Source: Taeniopygia guttata (Eukaryota; Chordata; Aves; Passeriformes; Estrildidae). From it: a stretch of 64,000 bases of DNA. The DNA lies in assembly GCF_048771995.1 (NCBI RefSeq), contig NC_133063.1, positions 12,093,563 through 12,157,562 on the forward strand, written 5' to 3'. Shown one piece after another: positions 9,929-23,600 of the stretch; within the stretch, counting starts at the first letter, position 1, and each line of letters starts with the position of its first letter. Made by a program: the position numbers and the translations under genes. The notes under the pieces were generated by a model that had not been told where the DNA came from, made no database searches, and saw nothing but the letters and a program-made list of their open reading frames with translations.

Positions 9929-11015
9929 GGAAAAAATCAGCCAATTCACAGAAGAGAAATAGGCAAACTGATTCATCTTGCTTTACAGGTATTAAAACTT
10001 AATGCCTTTTCGTGTTTTTAATGGAATATTAGTGGTGTTGTCATGGATATCCTGTTTTGCCATCTTGCAGATGTGCTAAAAATGGGATTTTTGCATCCCA
10101 CCTCTTAACTATTCATATGAACTTGCTTGAAATCAGTGAAAAGTCTTTAGCCATCTCAGCAGATGTTGGACTAAGATGTAATAGAGCAATAGAATGTCAG
10201 CACATGTTTTATTTCATAATATTTTTCAATTATTTTTGCATCTCATTTCACTTTGAAAATCAGGTGTATGTTGTGTGCTTTCTCTCGTGCTGGGGCACAC
10301 CAAACTGCAAGCTTCTGCTGGCTTAGTCTGATAGTGCAGCTCCTGCACCATGTCGTTCCTCCCAGGAACATCACTGTAAGAGAGGCTTTCAGGCTCAAAA
10401 TATTAGGCCTCAGGGTTACTGTTTCTTTGAAAATAATTTTTTAAACTTTTGTTTTGGGGTATAATCCTATGATCAGAGGTTCAAAGTATGGACTGAGCGT
10501 AGATTTGGAAACTATTCCCATGTACAGTGCTGTTTTCTGGTGTTTTATCACCCAGGACCCTAAACCTGCTGTCGGTGTCACCAGCACTCCTTCCCATAGG
10601 GAGATATTGGTCCTCGCTTTTCCCTGACACTAACCCTTTTTGGCTGTATCTTAGAACTGTCATGTCTGTAATATCTCCTTTTTTGTGTTTTACTGTAAAT
10701 TCCAACCCTGCAATAACTTCCTACCAGCTTACAGAGGGAGCTAGAGGGATTTCAACTTCCCTTCTCCCCCAGCCTGTTTTCCAATTCAACCTCCCTTTTG
10801 GAATGCTGGAATCACCTGCATTTCTGGCCAGCAATGCCACTTTTGACCCACTGGTCCCACTCACTCTACCATCTGTACAGCACAGAGCTAGAACACTCAT
10901 GACTCTTGCTTCAGGCTCAGGACAGAGGTTATATGATGCACTGATTCTCAAAAAATGCTGGTAGTTTGCATTTCATGAATTCTCTATTTAAAAAAAAAAC
11001 TCTTTGGTTGAGTTT
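9929..11015. other. Spacer between the 74-bp repeats, no gene seen
   Basis: Contains a 145-codon plus-strand frame (10527-10964) without a recognisable domain or splice context. Otherwise AT-rich non-coding DNA. Confidence 0.45.
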
Positions 11016-11089
11016 TCCTTGACTGAAGTCTTCCTTGGCTGTACTTGAATATTAGGTCATTACATGCAGGCATTTGCAGGCTTACCTTT
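11016..11089. repeat. 74-bp direct repeat, copy 2
   Basis: Second copy of 9837-9910, offset by 1179 bp in the same orientation, followed by TAAAACAAAAG. Read on the minus strand, both copies begin with AAAGGTAAG, which has the form of a splice donor, but there is no other exon evidence. Confidence 0.9.
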
Positions 11090-11571
11090 TAAAACAAAAG
11101 CCCTTTATTGCTGTTGGCCATGTTGATTTTAATTTTAGATGAAACATTAAAGGGTGTGGAAAACAATAGCTTGATTCTTTGTGAAGACACAAAAACCCAC
11201 TGTTAATTTGTCTCTTTACATGCCTTCTGGAATGAGGTGCTTGGTAACATAACCATTGCAGTGCGAGTGTTTGACAGGTGGAGGGCTGGGGATGTGTAAA
11301 CTTGATTCACATTTTCAGCTGAATCTGTGCTGTGGAGCTGTGTGTACATCTATGCCCATGGGATGTGCCTGCTGGAATGAATCCTGAGCTCTCCATTCCT
11401 GTATGGCACAGACCAAGGACTGGCCAAAATGTGTAATAAATTTGTCTTCTGTGGAAATGACAGTGGGTGTGGAAATGGCAGACACATTTTTACTGAACTG
11501 TGATTTGCAACAGGTGCCATACTCGTAAGAATCTGGTCCTTAAGAGCTTCCCCTTTCAGGCTCTTAATAAA

Positions 11572-11602
11572 TTACCTTATGTATTTACCTCACATAAGGT
11601 AA
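11572..11602. repeat. 11-bp hairpin
   Basis: TTACCTTATGT (11572-11582) and ACATAAGGTAA (11592-11602) pair perfectly around a 9-nt loop. The block AAATTACCTTAT recurs at about 11605-11616, so the stem overlaps a short direct repeat. It is probably neutral. Confidence 0.6.
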
Positions 11603-14600
11603 ATAAATTACCTTATCAATTGATATATTAAGATCATTACCAAGTCTTTGGTATATGCAGCTTTCCAGTAGAGTATAACTTTACTATTAAATCGTGCAGC
11701 TGTATGCAGAAAGAACTGGGTTAGGTGTTGTAACTGCTCTTGGTTTGCAACTGCAGTAGGGTAAGGCTATAAATCTGGAACAGTGCTTTTTAAAGAAGCC
11801 ATAAAATGTCTATAGCTTTGAGAATGTACTTTGGTTTTGGACTTAAAAATCTGTTTTGGGAAGATGCAAGAAATAAAAATGGGAGTAAGGGAGATGTTTC
11901 AGGACATTGAATGAGCTAATTGTTGTTTGAGATGAAGTCACTTTATTTTTTTGGCTCAGTGTTACACAGTGTGCTTACAAAAATTACTCTTCTTTGGGTA
12001 GAGAGTGTTATGCTTGGAGTTTGCGTTGTGACAGATAGGAAGCATTTAATTTCTTTTAAGAAGAAGTGGATTTGTGTTGTGAGGTCTACCATTTTTTACA
12101 TAAGCATAATGCACAACAAATCTGAAATTAGCCCCATTGGAAAAATGCAGAAGACACTGTTGTGTTATTACTATCATATATTACTCTTATATATGGGATA
12201 AGTTTGCAATTGAAAGAAAATTAAGTAAGTGTGAACTCAGACTCATTTTCCAGCCTGAACATAGGAGATGGAGTTCTTTCTCCATGGGTTCCAGCTGGCA
12301 GAAATGTGCAAGCATAGTATGGATTTAGATGTGTGCTTCTTCTTGTGAGTTGCAAGGCTGCCTATGGCATTAGTGCTCTGGTTTGATCATGCTGTTTTCT
12401 GCTGCTTGATATTGGCTAGTAATCTGTGCTGCTGCAAGGGAGCTCCCAGTGAAGATAAGAGTTAGTTTGATTTTTAAGGGTACAAGAGGAGTCTAAACAG
12501 TGTAGCTGGTCATCCAGGTCTTTGATGACAGAGGTGGACTTTCACAAACACAAAACCAGTATGTGCATTTGAATTTTTAATTTGTTGTCCCTCAAAATTA
12601 ATCCGTATGTGTATAATTTGTTTTTTGATGACACTGATCATTGACGTCTGTAGTTGGATGCTAGGTAGTGAAGTTTAGACTTCAAAATTGCCAGTTCATA
12701 CTTTGAGAGCACTTGAACTGTATTTTAAACCACAAAATATGTTGTATCTGTGAAATACTAAATTTCTTTTCAATAAGGACACTTTTTCCACTCTCTGTGT
12801 ATTATAATTTCTTAATGTAAAATATATATATAATTAACAAGTCTATGAAATCTGAAAATAGTATCTCTGGATGCTAGCACAGTATCTCCGGAGTATTTTT
12901 CTGACATTATTGTGCATTTTTTAATGTCTTAGTTATGCCTGAGGAGTCTGAAAACTTTCTTCAATATGTCTTATAGCATAGCAAGCGTTACCATGGTACC
13001 TTTTAACATTTTTTCAATCAGCATATGGAGCCACAAGGGGAGAAAAAAGACTTGAGAGAAGAATTTTGGAATGGCATAATGCTAAAATAAACTTGTTATA
13101 AAAAATGGTCCATATGATTGACGATAAATTAAAGGAAACAGTCCTGTAATGTATCATCTGTTAGTTAAACATGTGCTCTCATTTATCTAATCAGTACATA
13201 ACCAAAGCCAATTACTACAAATTAGCAACAACAAATGACAGCCTTTAATTAACTTGAAGCTATATCCCCATATTTAATCCTTCAACCCAATATCTGGAAA
13301 AGTGGAAAAAATTAACCTTCAGGGTGTTCAATATTGTACTTTCTGAAAAGGTAAAATTAAAATGGAGACACAGGACTGAATGTAGGAATGGGGCAGTTTT
13401 AATATTGTCATAGAAGTAGTTTGCCAATGCAGTCAGCTCCTTCCTGAAGATGTGGTGGGATGCAAGAGGGAAAAGATTTTCCAGGGTGGTATTAAGTGGT
13501 AACAAGGCTCCTCACAATTCAGTTGAAGACTGATAGAGGTACTTAGAAATCCATAGCTCACCCATATTTTTCCAAAGCACATATTCCTCATGACTGCCAA
13601 AACATAGCACTTTGCCCTCCTTCAGAGTACCTTACAAAATGTGTTTTGTGAAGCTTCCAGGAGATAAGATAGGTGGTAAGGCTTTAAATATGTTTAAATA
13701 TGTTGCTTTTTAAAAATACAGCCAATCATGTGATTGAGCTTTTATAAATACAACATGTTAGTTGAAGACATATGGTTTTATCAGTAGGGAATGTTTTGTA
13801 TATTTCAGTTTCAACTTGTTACAGGATAAAGATGTGTTGTGCTCCAACTGTTGTTCAAGATGAAGTTTTTAAAGAGAATATAAATTGCAGTACCAATTGT
13901 ACAATCCAGCAACCAAATGTTGAACCTACTCTACTATGGCAATTCAAAGCACAAGATTATTTAGACAGTAAGAGGATCAAATTATTTTTGCCCTTGTGTT
14001 TGCCTCACTTTTATGGTGACCAAAATAAAGATAGGAAGGAAGAGTCTGAAGCTTAATTTAAACTCAGCAGCTCTTCAACATGCATTTTGGTGATGTCAGA
14101 GTTCTTCCTGCTGCATGAAGCAGATTCAAAGGAAGAAGCTGGGTATTTTTGCAATAATGCAAATACAAATACATAAGTGTACCTCAATTTTAAAATGCAA
14201 AAATGTTTGCTAGAACCTTACTCTCCTTGGTGATTTGTTTTACATTAAAGTGATGTTGCATTGGCTATTAGTGCTGTGTATCTTCTGTGAATGAACAGAA
14301 AATGTCAGTATTTAGGGCGACATCTTTGGAAGCATTAAATGCATATGCAAGCACTTTAAAATGGCAGAATATAATTAGAGCTGTGAGTTTGACAGTAATT
14401 ACTACAAAATTACAATATTTTTCACTGTGCAGAAGGCAAAACTAAATGAAATGGATGTGTTAGCGTCTGGTAAGCGTGAACACAGTTTCTTTGAGATAGT
14501 TGAATGTCATATTTGTGGCACACTGAGTGAGATCTATGGCTGATTGTTCCTTACCATTCAATTGTTGCATCTCAATCTGCCCTGTTTATAATTGAAGGGT

Positions 14601-17600
14601 GCCTATTTCTGCAGCTTGAAAATATGAGTGGGGAGGAGGTCAAGTTCTCTTTAGTCATTCAATCAGGAGTGCTCCAGTGCAATCACACATGCAACCATAT
14701 TCTCAGGACCTATTAGTTGGGAAGGCAACTGTCTAGTACTTTCCTAGTGCAAATAATTGCCAGGGACAGAAAAGGCTTTTTGAATGAAATTCTCCTCCTC
14801 TTTTTAAAATCAGGAAAAACACAGCTTTAATTCTGTTCCTGCAGATACTCTGTGTTCTCCTGTTATACACAGTACCGAGAAGAGTATTAAGTCCCAGCTT
14901 TGGTGCATGTATGAAATATTACCATAGTTTTCCTGGTGTTGAAAGAAGATTCATGATTTGAGATGGGTTATATGCATAAATTCCTTGCATTCTTAGATGT
15001 CAGTGAATGTCTCTCAACGGTATGCTAAAGAGTATGTACACATCATAAGGGTGAATAAGAATATGTTTGTTTTTTAACCAAACATGCATTTACTTCCTCA
15101 TTACTTTCTGTACATTCCAGGTATCCTTTCAAGAGGGTTTAGTTGCATGGGATTTTGTTTGAGTGCAAAGTTTCTATGGTGTTTTTTTTTGTTTGGCTTT
15201 TTTTGGTTTTGTGTGTGTGGGTGTTTCCTTTTTTTCTTTCTGTTTTCATGCAGTGTCTTTTACACTGTTATTATTTTGCATGGCATATGTCGCTGAAATA
15301 TGAATAATGAAGATGATGAGAATTAGAAGGAAGATAATGGTAGCAGGATTTCAGTTTGGTTTTAAATGAATCTAGACATTTTGCTTTGCTGAGTTTAAAA
15401 AAAGCCTTATAAAGCAGATGAGAAAAAGTCCTGTAATCTTGCTCTATTTCCATATTATTAATTAATGGGCTTCACTGAACTTAACTTACTCCTTAAAAAC
15501 ATTGTAAATCAGAGAAGTATGCATTTACTTGGTTCTGATCTTTGTCTTAGATAATTCTACAAAGCATATGCTATCCTAGGGAATAATGAGCAGTAGAAGT
15601 TTCATAAGAGTACTGAAATAACATTCCATTTTATAATGGCATGAAATGTATTTTTATTAATTAATTTATTCATTTATGTACTACTTCACATCCAAAAGTT
15701 TTGATTTCTTCTCACAATGTAAGTTAGAAAATACAGTACCTCTTCTGCAGTATTTATAGGAGGGTTTATAGTATCTGTATGCATCCACAATTAGTTCTGG
15801 TAAATGTGGTGGGGCCCTGCAGAGGTTTAAATCAAGGACTGCTGCACAAATGGTTTTGGAGGTCCCTCTCAGATTTTCATAGGATGTAATAAAGAAGGAG
15901 AAGTTTCATGATGGTTCTTTTTTTTCCCAAATGGAAAACAGTATATTGCATGTATGACAAATACTTTAATATGCAAGGCAAATACCTGGAGGATCTTATG
16001 TATGGACTTCTTAGAATAACAAAACTGGTAATGAGGAAGGCTCTACAGATAGATTTCTGAGTGGCTATGATGGCAAGTAGAACTGAAGCTGTAGGAGTAA
16101 TTTTTTTAATCTTAGGATATATGTCCTTTTGGGTTTTGGTTTATTTTTCTGAAACAAATATTTTAATAAGTATGCATTGAAATTTAGTAATCAGAAGATA
16201 ATTATATATAAAGACATTTAAAATTCAAGTAGGTTTGAGTTTGTTGGGTTTTTTTTCTCCCACATTTCCTGTGTTCTATTTTTGTGGTTGCAGCCCATGT
16301 TTCTGCCTTGATTTAGTCAACTATATTAGGCTTGGAAAATGTATCGTTACATTATGTACACTGACTATATGGTTTCCTCTGTTCATATTTTTAAGTTGTT
16401 GAAATGCAAAAGGCAATAAATGCCCTTACTTTTCCTATTACCATTTTTCAATACTTACTGTTTCATCCTGTAAAATTGTTTAACTATGACTGTCAAGACG
16501 TTCTATGTCAGAGATTTTGCTTTTTGGAGTAAAATTGATAAATAATGATACCTTCCCAGACTTCCAGCAGAGGCTTTGGCAGGGAGAATAGAAAATTATT
16601 GAACACTGATCAAAGTATTTGGGAGCTACAGGTAATTTTAAAGTAATCTAAGCCATCAGATGGACAAGTTGCTCATTCACCTGTAGTTATAAAGATAACC
16701 CAACACTGTTGTGCTACTATCTTAGAGAGTACTTTTATTTATTTGCTACCTAAGGAAAGAAGAGGAGAAAGGAGGAATAATTATCTGTTTAGGAAGATAA
16801 TAAACAGAGAAAGAATGATGATTAAAAGGCCAGCAAGTTGCTGTTCACAGAAGTAGCTATTGAGGAGATTGAATAAGGGGAGAAAGTATACAGCTCATTT
16901 AATGATTAGATAGAAGTTGTTTGTTCTGAACAATATTCAAACATTTGATCTGCTAATAAGCAGATAGCTTCAGTCTGAATACTGAACAGTCATTCACTAG
17001 ATGTAATTCAGCTGCAGTAAAATCTTACCAGCCCTTTATCACTATCTTTCCATAGGCTGTAGAGAGAGTTTAGGATGACTTGGTTTCTAACTTTAGCCCC
17101 TCCACTAAGTGCCTAAAATTAGGTGGGTTGAAAATGAATTTTGGGAACATGCCACGCAGTGGAAAAATTAGCTCTGAACCTGGAAACTCCCACCTGCAAT
17201 CTGCATATTAACGTGTCAGAAACATGTGCTATATATGGGCGGGATAAAAACTGTTGTATTGTTGTTTATGGACACGTTGTATTTCTGCTGAGATTCCATA
17301 ACCATACTTGAGAGAGCTTTCTGCGGCTGTTTAAAACACATTGAATGCTCATTGGCATATCTGAACTTTAAAAGCAAACATTCATAAATTTCTTTCATTA
17401 CCGTTATTTCTTTCCCAGTTCTTTCCCAGAAAAGGCTTGTGTAGGTTTACCTCTTGATATCTAGGAACTGAATTTTCACAAATACCACAAATGACAATAG
17501 TGAATTATAAAAGCTATATGATCTTAGCCAGTTGAAAAAAATTATCTTTTTTTTTTTTTTAATCTGTGTGATGAACATTGAGAGAATATTATCTTTTCCA

Positions 17601-17634
17601 TAAAATATGCAGTCAAAAAAATCTGTCTCACAGC

Positions 17635-17659
17635 AGAGGAGAAATAGCCTTGGAAATAA
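17635..17659. repeat. 25-bp direct repeat, copy 1
   Basis: Identical over 25 bp to 20508-20532 (core GAGGAGAAATAGCCTTGG). The flanks do not match. The two copies are 2873 bp apart in the same orientation. Confidence 0.7.
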
Positions 17660-20507
17660 TATCCTTTTCCCAAGTAACTAACCTTTCCTGAGCTAAGCCC
17701 TGAAATGAACCTATCATGGATATGACCAGCATTTTATGACCTGGCCATGATAAATGGAGAATTAGTCCTGTGTTACTCTTCTATTCAGTTAATCATTTTT
17801 CAATTTTGAAACTGCAGAGGGAGATTATATTACATTCTTTATTGACATTAGGAAAGCTATTTTCTCCTGAATAATGTCACATAGTTCTTAACATCATACA
17901 AATGTGACGTTACCTAGGAGCTCAGTAATCTTGGTTCCCAGCATTAATAGTGTTTAATTATATAATATGATTTATCACAATGTTGATTAATTTATTTCAA
18001 AATGTAAGGCAAATGTCTTACAACAATGGTAACCATTAGTACTACATCACTGGGACACAGGACAATTTTATGTTCTTTTGATTAATTACATCTCATGTTG
18101 TCCTGTCCTGTCCTGTAGCAATATAATTTTGTACTAGAATTTCAGTGAAGAGGGTGACCAGTGAAGAGCACAAAGGACAATCTTTGCCATTTTCAATTTC
18201 CTACTTCATGTGCTCTGCAAGGCCCTCCTTAGCTTTAATAAGGGTGTAGGAGAGGAGGAATGACCTGCTATCCAAACTTCCATGCTGTTTCCTGAGTGTG
18301 TCTGATAGCAGTACTTTTGAAAAGACTGTTCGCAGTTCTGAGAGCTTATCCAACCTCTCTAAGTCTGACAGTAGGATAAAACTTCGTGTTTTTCAACAAA
18401 TTGCTTAATGTGTTTCCTTGAGGACTTTGCTATTTTCAAATTTACCAATTATTTATAAATTAAATTTGTTCTATTACGACCATTGATATATAAGTACAAA
18501 TTTCTGTTTTCATTGTCTTTTTCTTCTTCTTGACTGCCTAGATATGATTTTATTTTTTCATATTGGGAGAATCTTAATTCTTTTTCTCACTTGCATTCAT
18601 TTTTTTCTGCATATGTCGCATAAAATATTTATTTTATACATAAAATAGATATATATTTAAATTACATTATTTATATATTTAAAATACAGGGGTTTTAGTT
18701 TTTAAATCCCCTTTGGTTCTTTTTCAGTTTCTTTTTTTGGTTTGTGATAAGAAACTAATAAATTTCTCTCATTCCTATGCTTGAAATCTGTGGAGAGTTC
18801 TGTTTTTATGTAAAAATAAAATGAGTTTTTATTCTTATAACATTTCAAACAGCCATATTTGTCATTAGGGAATTCTGCAGCTTTCAAGCCTTTCTAAAAG
18901 ACCATTATTTTTCATTATAAATGAGAGTTAAAATCTTTTGTGCCTATGCTTGGATATAAGATATGAAGCTGTTACATCTGCTACTAAGAATGATGTAACT
19001 GATCTGGTATTTAAAAATGCCAGAGTGAGTAGGTAGTTGTGGGAGATGATATGAACACTTTTAGCAGGTGCTTTGCTTTCCAGTAACCATGGACTTCAAT
19101 AAATGTTTATAGATACTCGAATTTTTAGCATTTATGTGTTGTTTTTTTTCACTAGAGTCTTGTTTGAGTTTCACCTTTGTATGTGGTATACAAATATTCA
19201 AGCAAATAAACAATCACATGTAAAAGTAGCTAGTTAACAGGCATATGAGGCATCAAGCCAAAGATAGAATTTGTAGTGAGTTAACATGGGACAGGAATAG
19301 CAATGTGAAGGTGGAGGAATCTATTTTGGAACACGGAGTTGTTCTTGTGCTTTAAAAACCTTCAGGAACTTATAACAGGCTTTTTTGAGCTTCACAGCTA
19401 AAATTGCTTTGTAGATTTTACACCTTTCAGCATTCACTTTATTGAGATACTTTGTGTCAAAAGTTTTGTACCACAGATACTACAAGGCATTGCATTTGTT
19501 TTGCTTCACCAATTAATGAATTCTTTTGTTTGTTGGTTGCTATGAGTTTGGATTTTTTATCTGATAGTTGTCATCGACATGTGAGAGATACATGCTAAAA
19601 AGAAAGGGAAAAGGTCCTTCTACCTTAAGGCTAATATTTGCTACTTCTACTGCACCCAAAGAAAAATACTCTGTGAGAAAAAGTATTTTTGTGTCACTCT
19701 AGCATTAGTCATAAGAGCTAAAGCATTAACCAAAGGCTGCATGCTACACCTACAGTGTAGCATTTTGCTCTTCTGTGCTGGTACTGTTGGAGTCCTTTCC
19801 TCATTGCCTTGAATGCCTTGAATTCAGCACTGGATGCTGCAGTCTTCTATTGTGGTGCAGGTCACGTAGCAGTGAATGAACAAGGTTGCATGAATAATGT
19901 GCTTTTTATTCAGCGATTGGATAAAAATTAATGCCCTCAACACCTACGTACATCCAATCTCCACTGCTTCCTGTGTGCTTATTCTTCCAGAAGCTTTAAT
20001 TATTTATCCTTGGAGAGAATTTGACAGTTACAAGTAGTCACGACTCAGCAGATTAACCATACAAACACCAGAACCAATCTCCATGTCAAGTACACTCAAA
20101 TGTTGCATGGAATCAAATGTTGATTTTGAAGTGATATGACTCCAAATTAAGAGGGTAAAAAATGGCATGCCTAACTGCTGCATATTTTTTAATCTAACAT
20201 TTTCTTTAATTAAATTAAAGTTGGTTTAATATTCTTGCTAATTTCAAGAGGTAGTCTGAAGTGTGTGATATGCTCTAAATACTGACACAGGTATTCTGCA
20301 ATGGAAATAGATTTTCAAGAGAGAATTGAGGGAAGCAACATTAATTAATAAGCCAAAATATGTGCATGGTTTCCCATCATGCAGTGATGAGGAAAAAAAT
20401 GAATTACATAAGATACCTGCAGCATTTGCTTCTTGATCTTTACAAAGTATGTTCAAATTAAAGCAAAACTACAGACATAATAGGAGTCAATACAGATATA
20501 TGCACTA

Positions 20508-20532
20508 AGAGGAGAAATAGCCTTGGAAATAA
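20508..20532. repeat. 25-bp direct repeat, copy 2
   Basis: Second copy of 17635-17659. Nothing nearby shows why the sequence was duplicated. Confidence 0.7.
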
Positions 20533-22987
20533 ACTGTAACTTCTTTATACTAGCTAGAGACAGAGAAAGGGAGAAAAGCATGTGTGTATATATATAATTA
20601 AATCTATAAACATATTTTGTCTCCTTTCTCTGAATGCAAGAAGATCATCAAAGAAACAGTAAGATAATTTTTCATGTGACTTTTTTTTTTTATGCTAAAA
20701 ATATTATGTGGCTCTATTTTAGAAGGCAATTCCAGAAGGGCCAATATTAGACCACCTTGCTGCAGCTTGTTGAATAATGCTACTGTATTATCTGACTGGA
20801 CTGCATGAATCACAGCAGGTGGGAGCAAATCTGTCTGCATCATCAGACTGCATAATGTAGGAGTATGCCCAGTGCTGGTAGCTACTAGTGATTGATTTAA
20901 GCCTTAAGAATTACCCAGAAAAACTATACCTAGTGCTGACCTTATCTCCCCATGGTAGGAACAGGCTCAAAAGTGTAATATGCAGTAGTTTTGTTTGGTG
21001 ATTTTGCTTACAAATAGTAAGAAATTGGGTGACTGATTACAGCAACAATTCGCCCAGAGTTGTGACAGCCTCTCTGAAGTTTTAATAAACATCAGCTATT
21101 TTCCTTGAAAGTAACTGACTAGTCTAATGAAGAATTCACTCAAAGAAGACATGTTCCGTGTGTTAAACAAAAGATTAGAGGAGATACTAACAGCAGCTCC
21201 TTTTTATCTTTTGTTCTAGGGATTTTTAACTGTTAAGCTTACTTCAAGCCAGTTGGTAAACTGCAAATTGCACAATGTCATATTTAGTGCTATTGAAATT
21301 AATGTGCAGCTGAACATCTGGACCAGTGGTTGAAGTTTGCCTTACTAGTGAGAAATCATGTAATGTATATTCTGTCTAGGGACAATGACCATAATCATGG
21401 TGAGAGGAATGTATGAAGGATTAACTGAACTGGTTCTAATTGCTTTTGTATGTGGAACTTGGCAAACTCAGATCTAAAATTTTTGAGTGTTAGCCTGAGA
21501 GTTACTAGATGAGATAACCATAATAAAAGCAAGTGTGCTGAAGTATAGTGATGTGCTGAGGTAGTCTCAAGTGTCTCTTTTAAGAATTTGCAACAGGTTT
21601 ATCCCAGTCTGCATGAAGATATGGGTGACAGGCAGGTTCACATGCATTGTGAGATAAATTAAGGGCATTATGAACAGTCTTGGGATTTCAGAGAAAGAAA
21701 AATGTATAAAATTTAAAACTTTTATTAGAAATTCATTTAGGAGTATATGATTCTTAATCGCAAATGTAAACACTGCTCTGTGGCATATACAAAATCTTTT
21801 TGCTCCTGTTAAATGACAGCAAAACAACTCCTGCTAACCATGTGGGTCATACTGCGTGTCTTGACATTTATCTGTGAAGTTTTGTGATACTGGTAATACC
21901 TCAGATAATACGTAAAGCATGTTTATTAAAAACATTAGACTTTAAGAAATACAGGCTAATACTGTGATGCCTCCCTCCCTGGAGACATCAGTTTAATTTT
22001 ACCTTTCCTCTTCCTGCTTGTCCCATGAGTGCATTGTTACTTAATATCTTCCAAACCTCCCCTTTGTAGTTTTTGGCTGAATTTTGTCAGTGGTTTCATT
22101 AGCTGTCGCTCTAACAATGATATGCAAATAGAGGATACTGAGCAGCTGCAGAGGTAACCAAGGAAGGGAAAACAGGCTAAAGGGTCATGAATCTCACAGT
22201 CACGTTGTCTAGATACAGGAGGCTTTTATGGTAGATGCTTTTTGTGGTAGGAACAAATTTTAATTTTCTTTGGCCAGAGTTCTATTCAAAATGAATGCTC
22301 GTTTAGAAAATAAATACCTTTCCCAAAAAAGCACTTAACAGCTATTAAAAAGTATTTTCATTTGGTGAAGTTTGGTTACATCTCTAGTGATGCCAAATTA
22401 ATATTCTGCTGGTTTAACCCAGTACTTATTTATTAATAGGACTGTGGACATCTGTGGTACTGAAAAATTTCAAATTTTTAAAGTCTTGAAGTAAAAATAT
22501 AATGATAAAAGGGAAAACCTGAAACAGCCTCTTTATTTTTGATTATCTATGTTACAGGAATTTACCAGGGTGGGGGGGTGGTTTCAGTCATCCTTTTGAT
22601 CTATTTGTGGTTTTGTAATTACAAGATGGTTTATTAGGCATAATTACAGAAAGACCAGCCATATGATCATCCCTACACTGCTGATATGTCATGTACATCA
22701 CCTTTCCTGGCAGCATGTATCCCTTATTTTCCTTAAGTGATGGAGAGATACTTTCTGCTGCAAAGGACCACCTCAAGGGTGAGCCAAGATGGTTTAGCTA
22801 CTGATGACATTTTATAGACCGCTTTCTTTCACGAGCACAAAAAGCTGAAGCAGGAATAGTAATTAGGTTGCTGGTTGCTCTGTGCTTCTGAACAGACGAG
22901 ACAGGCAGGACATTTCTGTCCTTTTAAACTGTGGTCTTATTTTTTGTTGGGATACCACACTCACTTCCTGCTGCTGTAACATGGTGC

Positions 22988-23595
22988 TGTGGTTTAACCC
23001 CATCCAGGTACCAAGTACTGCACAGCTGCTTGCTCACTCCCCCAGCAGTAGGATCAGGGAAAATTGGGAAGGCAAAAGGTAAGAAACCTGTGGATTGGGA
23101 TACAGATTGTAAAATAGGGAAGGCAAAACTGTGCACACAAGCAAAGCAAAACAAGCAATTAATTCAGTGCTTCCCATGGGCAGGCAGGTGTTCAGCAATC
23201 TCCAGCAGAGCAGGGCCCCATTACCTTTAATGGTTACTTAGGAAGACAGACACCATCACTCCAAGCATTCCCCCCTTTTCCTCTCTCTCCCACTTTATAT
23301 CCTGAGCATGATGGCATGTGGTCTGGAATATCCCTTTGGTCAGTTGGGGTCACCCGTCCTGGCTGTGTCTCCTCCCAGCCTCACATGCCTCCCCAGCCTT
23401 CTCAGCAGCATGGCCATAGGAAAAAAAAAAAACAAAACAACAAAAACCAGAAAAGGCCTTGGCTCTGTGTAAGCCCTTCTCAGCAATAACAAAAACATCT
23501 CTATATTATCAATCCTCTGTTCTACACAAATCCAAAACACAGCCCCATACTTGGCATTGTGGTGAAAATTAACTCTACTCTAGCCAAAACAAGCA
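22988..23595 (-). mobile_element. Solo LTR of an avian ERVL-type family, minus strand (about 608 bp)
   Basis: The plus strand begins TGTGGTTTAACCCC, passes GAGCATGATGGCATGTGG and TATCCCTTTGGTCAGTTG, and ends near TAGCCAAAACAAGCA. I recognise these blocks as the reverse complement of a widespread avian ERVL-type LTR. On the minus strand a TATA box (ATATAAA, complement of 23294-23300) sets the orientation. The expected polyadenylation motif near 23105-23120 looks lost. The flanks are GGTGC (22983-22987) and TGTGC (23596-23600), a 5-bp duplication with one mismatch. An A-rich insertion sits at 23420-23448. No internal retroviral sequence adjoins it. Confidence 0.8.
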
Positions 23596-23600
23596 TGTGC

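Larger units (their letters stand above)
11617..22987. other. Long gene-free AT-rich interval
   Basis: About 11 kb without a supportable gene. It holds T/G-rich low-complexity DNA at 15181-15240, a strongly AT-rich block at 18600-18690, a short TGTCC run near 18099-18117 and a 25-bp direct repeat (17635-17659 and 20508-20532). Homeodomain-type TAATTA motifs cluster near 13210-13255 but are common in such DNA. Confidence 0.5.

Noticed and set aside
10527..10964. 145-codon plus-strand frame
   Set aside because: No domain, no splice context and unremarkable composition; a frame of this length is expected occasionally in 64 kb.
13100..13260. Cluster of TAATTA-type motifs as a conserved enhancer
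   Set aside because: Such motifs are frequent in AT-rich DNA, and conservation cannot be judged from one sequence.
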